Positions 56,453-64,000 of a DNA stretch of 64,000 nucleotides are shown piece after piece. The stretch's first letter is position 1, and each line of letters starts with the position of its first letter. Position numbers and translations under genes: made by a program. Where the stretch lies: NCBI GenBank assembly GCA_964023205.1, contig OZ026835.1, positions 13,784,414-13,848,413 of the forward strand. The letters run 5' to 3'. This DNA comes from Lutraria lutraria. Taxonomy: Eukaryota; Mollusca; Bivalvia; Venerida; Mactridae. The notes beneath the pieces are model-generated. The model had not been told where the DNA came from. It did not search any database and saw nothing but the letters and a program-made list of their open reading frames with translations.

Positions 56453-58608
56453 ATCAAGAAACAAAAATCTATAAAAAATCCAAACTCACCTTAAACAATG
56501 AACCTATTAAAATGAAACAAATTATATTCAAAAGGTACTGTTTGTAGGTCAGATTCAGTGTTTGTGAAGCAGTTAATGGGACCCTGACAACTATGTAAAG
56601 GCTTGTGTCATCCGCAAGTATATGGATATTTGCCCTGATGTCTGAAACAATATTTCATTTATAAATACATGTATCAAGAAAAGGAGGGGCCCAAAATTGA
56701 CTACAGCAAAATCTCAGCATTTATATCATTACATTTTGATTGAGCATTAGGCAGACCAACAGTTATCTTCTGCCAATAAGATAAGATGAGAACCAATTAA
56801 AAAGACTGCCAGAAATCTCAAAATGTTTGAGTCTGAAGAGGAAAGCATGATGCGAGACACAGACAAAAGCCTCGCTTATGTTGCAGAATACAGCTCTGGA
56901 ATTAATAGTCACAATGGAAGGGTTGTATAGATAAGCCAGTTTTGGTAAACTGTTGAGTCACCAGGTTCAAAACCTGATTTAAAGCAGGGTGAGAAGATCA
57001 TTGTCACTATTGTGTTTAAGTATGCCTGTGGACTTCCCTTTCAAGGACTTTCCCAATGGTACAGAGCAGAGATATAGGTTGACAATTGCCAACTTGAGAA
57101 TGGCTTCAAGGAGTGACAAAAGTGTATTTCCATGGGCTAGGAAAAACAGAAGAGGACAGAGACTGACCAGAAAAGTCACACAGATAATGGACAGTTCAAA
57201 TTTTATAATATCCTCTATCTTAGTGGTGGTAATTGTAATGTGGTTCAAGACAGAACTGATGTCATTCACATCATTTTGCAGAGTTTAAGCACCTAAATAT
57301 TCATCAAGAGGGGTTTGATCCCCAAAAATGTTATTCAGAAGGTTTGCTTTGGTGATTTCATCTTCCACAGTGTTATCAACAAAAGTGCTGTAAAGCAAGG
57401 ATGAACTTGATTTGAAGGAGATGAAAGATTTGAGACAAGTTCACCGAGATTTCCATGATGGTGGAGAGAAAAGGAGTTTTTGTGCTAACATATTATTGTG
57501 ATTTACTTTGGCCTTTCTTATTTCATTAACAGTTTGATTTCGAAGGCCTAAAAATTAGTTAGGTAGTCATTCTTTCCTTAGCTTTATTTTTTATAAACTT
57601 AAGGAAAATCAACTACCTAAGTTTTCTAAGTCATTTGATATATCTTAGATAAAATAAGGGTACTAAAACGCTCACTTAATGAGGTGTTTGTGAAACACCA
57701 ATGCCCCCTAAAGAGCAATGGATAGTTGACCTTTGACCTATTGATAGACCTTATCAACAGGGGTCATCTATCTGTATTTGACCAACCTTCAAACCCAGTG
57801 AAGACCTAAGAGGCCAAAACAGTCGAATTGGCCAGACAAGGTTTGATTACCAACGAGCAAAAAAGACGGACATGAGCAAACCAGCAATATATACCCTCAT
57901 TTCTTTGAAATAGGGGCATAGCAACAACTTTATTAAATTACCCTACATTAAAAAAATATGACAAAAATATAAATACATTTCATGTCAATTCAAGACATTT
58001 TACCTGATAGAAATAACTGCTGTTAAGAATAAAGTTTTCTAAAAATACCTGTAGAGTGTAAAGCTCAGAAAAATCAACTACCTAAATTGTTTAAAGTTAT
58101 TTGATACATCTAAAGTTAAAATGAGGGTACTAAAACGCTCACTTAATGAAATGTTTGTGAAACACCTGTGCCCTTTAAAGAGCAATGGATAGTTGACCTT
58201 TGACCTATTGATAGACCTTATCAACAGGGGTCATCTATCTGTATTTGACCAACCTTCAAACCCAGTGAAGACCTAAGAGGCCAAAACAGTCGAATTGGCC
58301 AGACAAGGTTTGATTACAAACGAGCAAAAAAGACGGACATGAGCAAACCAGCAATATATACCCTCATTTCTTTGAAATAGGGGCATAACAAGAACTTTAT
58401 TAAATTATCCTATATTTACAAAAATATGACAAAAATATAAATACAATTCATGGCAATTGAAGACATTTTACCTAATAGAAATAACAGCTGGAATAATAAT
58501 AAAGTTTTGTAGAAATATTTAGGCAGTTGAATTTTCCTTAGCTTTATAAAATCTACAATCAAAGCTAAAATAAGGGTACTAAAACCACATCTTAATGAGG
58601 TGTTTGTA
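56453..58608. repeat. Array unit 4 (2,156 bp)
   Basis: Same plan, with a distinct RT variant shared with units 6 and 7. Confidence 0.9.
56541..57551 (-). mobile_element. LINE RT fragment in unit 4, extra frameshifts
   Basis: A base is missing at TTATCTTCTGCC (others TTATCTGTCTGCC), and two extra bases are in CAGTTTTGGTAAAC (others CAGTTGGTAAAC). These break the 101-codon motif-A frame seen in units 1-3 and 5. Units 6 and 7 share both changes, so they descend from one variant. Confidence 0.82.
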
Positions 58609-60766
58609 ATCAAGAAACAAAAATCTATAAAAAATCCAAACTCACCTTAAAAAATGAACCTATTAAAATGAAACAAATTATATTCAAAAGGTACTGTTTG
58701 TAGGTCAGATTCAGTGTTTGTGAAGCAGTTAATGGGACCCTGACAACTATGTAAAGGCTTGTGTCATCCGCAAGTATATGGATATTTGCCCTGATGTCTG
58801 AAACAATATTTCATTTATAAATACATGTATCAAGAAAAGGAGGGGCCCAAAATTGACTACAGCAAAATCTCAGCATTTATATCATTACATTTTGATTGAG
58901 CATTAGGCAGACCAACAGTTATCTGTCTGCAAATTAGATAAGATGAGAACCAATTAAAAAGACTGCCAGAAATCTCAAAATGTTTGAGTCTGAAGAGGAA
59001 AGCATGATGCGAGACACAGTCAAAAGCCTCGCTTATGTTGCAGAATACAGCTCTGGAATTAATAGTCACAATGGAAGGGTTGTATAGATAAGCCAGTTGG
59101 TAAACTGTTGAGTCACCAGGTACAAAGCCTGATTTAAAGCAGGATGAGAAGATCATTGTCACTATTGTGTTTAAGTATGCCTGTGGACTGCCCTTTCAAG
59201 GACTTTCCCGATGGTACAGAGCAGAGATATAGGTTGACAATTGCCAACTTGAGAATGGCTTCAAGGAGTGACAAAAGTGTCTTTCCATGGGCTAGGAAAA
59301 ACAGAAGAGGACAGAGACTGACAAGAAAAGTCACACAGAAAATGGACAGTTCAAATTTTATAATATCCTCTATCTTAGTGGTGGTAATTGTAATGTGGTT
59401 CAAGACAGAACTGATGTCATTCACATCATTTTGCAGAGTTTAAGCACCTAAATATTCATCAAGAGGGGTTTGATCCCCAAAAATGTTATTCAGAAGGTTT
59501 GCTTTGGTGATTTTATCTTCCACAGTGTTGTCACCAAAAGTGCTGTAAAGCAAGGATGAACTTGATTTGGAGGAGATGAAAGATTTGAGACAAGTTCACC
59601 GAGATTTCCATGATGGTGGAGAGAAAAAGAGTTTTTGTGCTAACATATTATTGTGATTTACTTTGGCCTTTCTTATTTCATTAACAGTTTGATTTCGAAG
59701 GCCTAAAAATTAGTTAGGTAGTCAATCTTTCCTTAGCTTTATTTTTTATAAACTTAAGGAAAATCAACTACCTAAGTTTTCTAAGTCATTTGATATATCT
59801 TAGATAAAATAAGGGTACTAAAACGCTCACTTAATGAGGTGTTTGTGAAACACCAATGCCCCCTAAAGAGCAATGGATAGTTGACCTTTGACCTATTGAT
59901 AGACCTTATCAACAGGGGTCATCTATCTGTATTTGACCAACCTTCAAACCCAGTGAAGACCTAAGAGGCCAAAACAGTCGAATTGGCCAGACAAGGTTTG
60001 ATTACAAACGAGCAAAAAAGACGGACATGAGCAAACCAGCAATATATACCCACATTTCTTTGAAATAGGGGCATAACAAGAACTTTATTAAATTATCTTA
60101 TATTTACAAAAATATGACAAAAATATAAATACAATTCATGTCAATTCAAGACATTTTACCTGATAGAAATAACTGCTATGATAAGAATAAAGTTTTCAAA
60201 AAATACCTGTAGAGTGTAAAGCTCAGAAAAATCAACTACCTAAATCTTTTAAAGTTATTTGATATATCTAAAGTTAAAATGAGGGTACTAAAACGCTCAC
60301 TTAATGAGATGTTTGTGAAACACCTGTGCCCTTTAAAGAGCAATGGATAGTTGACCTTTGACCTATTGATAGACCTTATCAACAGGGGTCATCTATCTGT
60401 ATTTGACCAACCTTCAAACCCAGTGAAGACCTAAGAGGCCAAAACAGTCGATTTGGCCAGACAAGGTTTGATTACAAACGAGCAAAAAAGACGGACATGA
60501 GCAAACCAGCAATATATACCCTCATTTCTTTGAAATAGGGGCATAACAAGAACTTTATTAAATTATCCTATATTTACAAAAATATGACAAAAATATAAAT
60601 ACAATTCATGGCAATTGAAGACATTTTACCTAATAGAAATAACAGCTGGAATAATAATAAAGTTTTGTAGAAATATTTAGGCAGTTGAATTTTCCTTAGC
60701 TTTATAAAATCTACAATCAAAGCTAAAATAAGGGTACTAAAACCACATCTTAATGAGGTGTTTGTA
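58609..60766. repeat. Array unit 5 (2,158 bp)
   Basis: Appears identical to unit 3 wherever compared, including all open frames. Confidence 0.9.
58697..59707 (-). mobile_element. LINE RT fragment in unit 5
   Basis: The translated frames (58,857-59,162 and 59,134-59,424) are the same as those of unit 3, residue for residue. Confidence 0.82.
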
Positions 60767-63395
60767 ATCAAGAAACAAAAATCTATAAAAAATCCAAACT
60801 CACCTTAAACAATGAACCTATTAAAATGAAACAAATTATATTCAAAAGGTACTGTTTGTAGGTCAGATTCAGTGTTTGTGAAGCAGTTAATGGGACCCTG
60901 ACAACTATGTAAAGGCTTGTGTCATCCGCAAGTATATGGATATTTGCCCTGATGTCTGAAACAATATTTCATTTATAAATACATGTATCAAGAAAAGGAG
61001 GGGCCCAAAATTGACTACAGCAAAATCTCAGCATTTATATCATTACATTTTGATTGAGCATTAGGCAGACCAACAGTTATCTTCTGCCAATAAGATAAGA
61101 TGAGAACCAATTAAAAAGACTGCCAGAAATCTCAAAATGTTTGAGTCTGAAGAGGAAAGCATGATGCGAGACACAGACAAAAGCCTCGCTTATGTTGCAG
61201 AATACAGCTCTGGAATTAATAGTCACAATGGAAGGGTTGTATAGATAAGCCAGTTTTGGTAAACTGTTGAGTCACCAGGTTCAAAACCTGATTTAAAGCA
61301 GGGTGAGAAGATCATTGTCACTATTGTGTTTAAGTATGCCTGTGGACTTCCCTTTCAAGGACTTTCCCAATGGTACAGAGCAGAGATATAGGTTGACAAT
61401 TGCCAACTTGAGAATGGCTTCAAGGAGTGACAAAAGTGTATTTCCATGGGCTAGGAAAAACAGAAGAGGACAGAGACTGACCAGAAAAGTCACACAGATA
61501 ATGGACAGTTCAAATTTTATAATATCCTCTATCTTAGTGGTGGTAATTGTAATGTGGTTCAAGACAGAACTGATGTCATTCACATCATTTTGCAGAGTTT
61601 AAGCACCTAAATATTCATCAAGAGGGGTTTGATCCCCAAAAATGTTATTCAGAAGGTTTGCTTTGGTGATTTCATCTTCCACAGTGTTATCAACAAAAGT
61701 GCTGTAAAGCAAGGATGAACTTGATTTGAAGGAGATGAAAGATTTGAGACAAGTTCACCGAGATTTCCATGATGGTGGAGAGAAAAGGAGTTTTTGTGCT
61801 AACATATTATTGTGATTTACTTTGGCCTTTCTTATTTCACTAACAGTTTTATTTCGAAGGCCTAAAAATTAGTTAGGCAGTCAATCTTTCCTTAGCTTTA
61901 TTTTTTATAAACTTAAGGAAAATCAACTACCTAAGTTTTCTAAGTCATTTGATATATCTTAGATAAAATAAGGGTACTAAAACGCTCACTTAATGAGGTG
62001 TTTGTGAAACACCAATGCCCCCTAAAGAGCAATGGATAGTTGACCTTTGACCTATTGATAGACCTTATCAACAGGGGTCATCTATCTGTATTTGACCAAC
62101 CTTCAAACCCAGTGAAGACCTAAGAGGCCAAAACAGTCGAATTGGCCAGACAAGGTTTGATTACCAACGAGCAAAAAAGACGGACATGAGCAAACCAGCA
62201 ATATATACCCACATTTCTTTGAAATAGGGGCATAACAACAACTTTATTAAATTACCCTACATTAACAAAAATATGACAAAAATATAAATACAATTCATGT
62301 CAATTCAAGACATTTTACCTGATAGAAATAACTGCTATGATAAGAATAAAGTTTTCTAAAAATACCTGTAGAGTGTAAAGCTCAGAAAAATCAACTACCT
62401 AAATTGTTTAAAATTATTTGATATATCTAAAGTTAAAATGAGGGTACTAAAACGCTCACTTAATGAGATGTTTGTGAAACACCTGTGCCCTTTAAAGAGC
62501 AATGGATAGTTGACCTTTGACCTATTGACAGACCTTATCAACAGGGGTCATCTATCTGTATTTGACCAACCTTCAAACCCAGTGAAGACCTAAGAGGCCA
62601 AAACAGTCGAATTGGCCAGACAAGGTTTGATTACAAACGAGCAAAAAAGACGGACATGAGCAAACCAGCAATATATACCCTCATTTCTTTGAAATAGGGG
62701 CATAACAAGAACTTTATTAAATTATCTTATATTTACAAAAATATGACAAAAATATAAATACAATTCATGTCAATTCAAGACATTTTACCTGATAGAAATA
62801 ACTGCTATGATAAGAATAAAGTTTTCAAAAAATACCTGTAGAGTGTAAAGCTCAGAAAAATCAACTACCTAAATCTTTTAAAGTTATTTGATATATCTAA
62901 AGTTAAAATGAGGGTACTAAAACGCTCACTTAATGAGATGTTTGTGAAACACCTGTGCCCTTTAAAGAGCAATGGATAGTTGACCTTTGACCTATTGATA
63001 GACCTTATCAACAGGGGTCATCTATCTGTATTTGACCAACCTTCAAACCCAGTGAAGACCTAAGAGGCCAAAACAGTCGATTTGGCCAGACAAGGTTTGA
63101 TTACAAACGAGCAAAAAAGACGGACATGAGCAAACCAGCAATATATACCCTCATTTCTTTGAAATAGGGGCATAACAAGAACTTTATTAAATTATCCTAT
63201 ATTTACAAAAATATGACAAAAATATAAATACAATTCATGGCAATTGAAGACATTTTACCTAATAGAAATAACAGCTGGAATAATAATAAAGTTTTGTAGA
63301 AATATTTAGGCAGTTGAATTTTCCTTAGCTTTATAAAATCTACAATCAAAGCTAAAATAAGGGTACTAAAACCACATCTTAATGAGGTGTTTGTA
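60767..63395. repeat. Array unit 6 (2,629 bp, one extra subrepeat)
   Basis: Contains three full ~470-bp subrepeats (ATCAACTACCTAA anchors near 61,922, 62,390 and 62,861) instead of two, which accounts for the extra 471 bases. Identity with unit 4 ends at about 61,838. Confidence 0.9.
60855..61865 (-). mobile_element. LINE RT fragment in unit 6
   Basis: Same frameshifted variant as unit 4. The frames at 61,293-61,583 and 61,303-61,602 equal those at 56,979-57,269 and 56,989-57,288. Confidence 0.82.
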
Positions 63396-64000
63396 ATCAA
63401 GAAACAAAAATCTATAAAAAATCCAAACTCACCTTAAACAATGAACCTATTAAAATGAAACAAATTATATTCAAAAGGTACTGTTTGTAGGTCAGATTCA
63501 GTGTTTGTGAAGCAGTTAATGGGACCCTGACAACTATGTAAAGGCTTGTGTCATCCGCAAGTATATGGATATTTGCCCTGATGTCTGAAACAATATTTCA
63601 TTTATAAATACATGTATCAAGAAAAGGAGGGGCCCAAAATTGACTACAGCAAAATCTCAGCATTTATATCATTACATTTTGATTGAGCATTAGGCAGACC
63701 AACAGTTATCTTCTGCCAATAAGATAAGATGAGAACCAATTAAAAAGACTGCCAGAAATCTCAAAATGTTTGAGTCTGAAGAGGAAAGCATGATGCGAGA
63801 CACAGACAAAAGCCTCGCTTATGTTGCAGAATACAGCTCTGGAATTAATAGTCACAATGGAAGGGTTGTATAGATAAGCCAGTTTTGGTAAACTGTTGAG
63901 TCACCAGGTTCAAAACCTGATTTAAAGCAGGGTGAGAAGATCATTGTCACTATTGTGTTTAAGTATGCCTGTGGACTTCCCTTTCAAGGACTTTCCCAAT
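63396..64000. repeat. Array unit 7, cut by the window edge
   Basis: Appears to follow unit 6 (offset 2,629) without visible differences from about 62,690 to the end of the window. The array therefore continues to the right. Confidence 0.88.
63484..64000 (-). mobile_element. LINE RT fragment in unit 7, partial
   Basis: Contains the YADD-to-motif-A part of the frameshifted variant. The rest lies beyond the window. Confidence 0.8.

Larger units (their letters stand above)
47500..64000. repeat. Tandem array of ~2.15-kb units containing a LINE RT piece
   Basis: A macrosatellite-like array that continues past the window edge. Anchoring on ATCAAGAAACAAAAATCTAT, units start at 49,987, 52,141, 54,295, 56,453, 58,609, 60,767 and 63,396, giving lengths 2,154, 2,154, 2,158, 2,156, 2,158 and 2,629. 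Each unit has a minus-strand LINE RT fragment (~1 kb), then two ~470-bp subrepeats and a third truncated one. The unit before 49,987 and the 2,629-bp unit have three full subrepeats. The first unit (47.5-49.99 kb) is the most diverged, as expected at an array edge. No intact protein-coding gene is present. Confidence 0.92.

Noticed and set aside
47500..64000. Regular repeats considered as a CRISPR array or rDNA
   Set aside because: Unit size (2.15 kb and 470 bp), eukaryotic context and LINE content exclude CRISPR. No rRNA-like conserved sequence was seen.

Overview
The window looks like non-coding, repeat-dominated DNA from an animal genome, most likely a marine mollusc and probably a bivalve. 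The DNA is AT-rich, contains only one host-type gene fragment (with introns), and is filled with non-LTR retrotransposon remnants, tRNA-derived SINEs, TA-flanked inverted-repeat DNA transposons and tandem-repeat elements. The bivalve call is inference. It rests on recalled repeat motifs (the palindromic GGGCCAAGATGGCCC element with internal tandem units, the tRNA-headed SINE, and LINE tails ending in AATAAA), not on a database search. No bacterial-type operon, CRISPR array, rRNA gene or intact tRNA gene was seen.

Layout. 1-3.9 kb: empty DNA, then a decayed LINE (reverse transcriptase with a damaged active site). 5.7-8.3 kb: a cluster of TA-flanked DNA transposons, including a Tc1-like deletion derivative nested inside another element. 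8.6-18.9 kb: fragments of a ~160-bp-period tandem-repeat element, several LINE fragments and a tRNA-like sequence. 19.6-21.9 kb: two exons of a Golgi-type sulfotransferase resembling the WSCD family; later exons were not found. 22.2-23.4 kb: a LINE copy whose parts are in circularly permuted order. 24.0-26.9 kb and 35.0-39.4 kb: two diverged copies of a segmental duplication. They differ by transposon insertions, so one copy gives the empty site for an insertion in the other. 29.7-34.3 kb: LINE fragments, a pogo/Tigger-like element and a SINE. 39.4-47.3 kb: a possible LTR-element gag remnant, two more SINEs, a PIF/Harbinger-like transposase fragment, a DIRS-like retrotransposon remnant and a second copy of the GGGCC repeat with a nested MITE.

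47.5-64.0 kb (running off the right edge): a tandem array of ~2.15-kb units. Each unit has ~1 kb of CR1/L2-like LINE reverse transcriptase on the minus strand plus two or three copies of a ~470-bp subrepeat. Within it, a 4,314-bp two-unit block appears to be repeated without visible differences, which means either a very recent unequal exchange or an assembly artefact.

The genes here do not form a pathway. The sulfotransferase exons are the only likely host coding sequence; the rest is mobile DNA. The most informative signals are structural: insertion into a duplicated segment with a preserved empty site, permutation of a LINE, nesting of elements, and the satellite that has absorbed a piece of reverse transcriptase. 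I found no convincing previously undescribed functional system.
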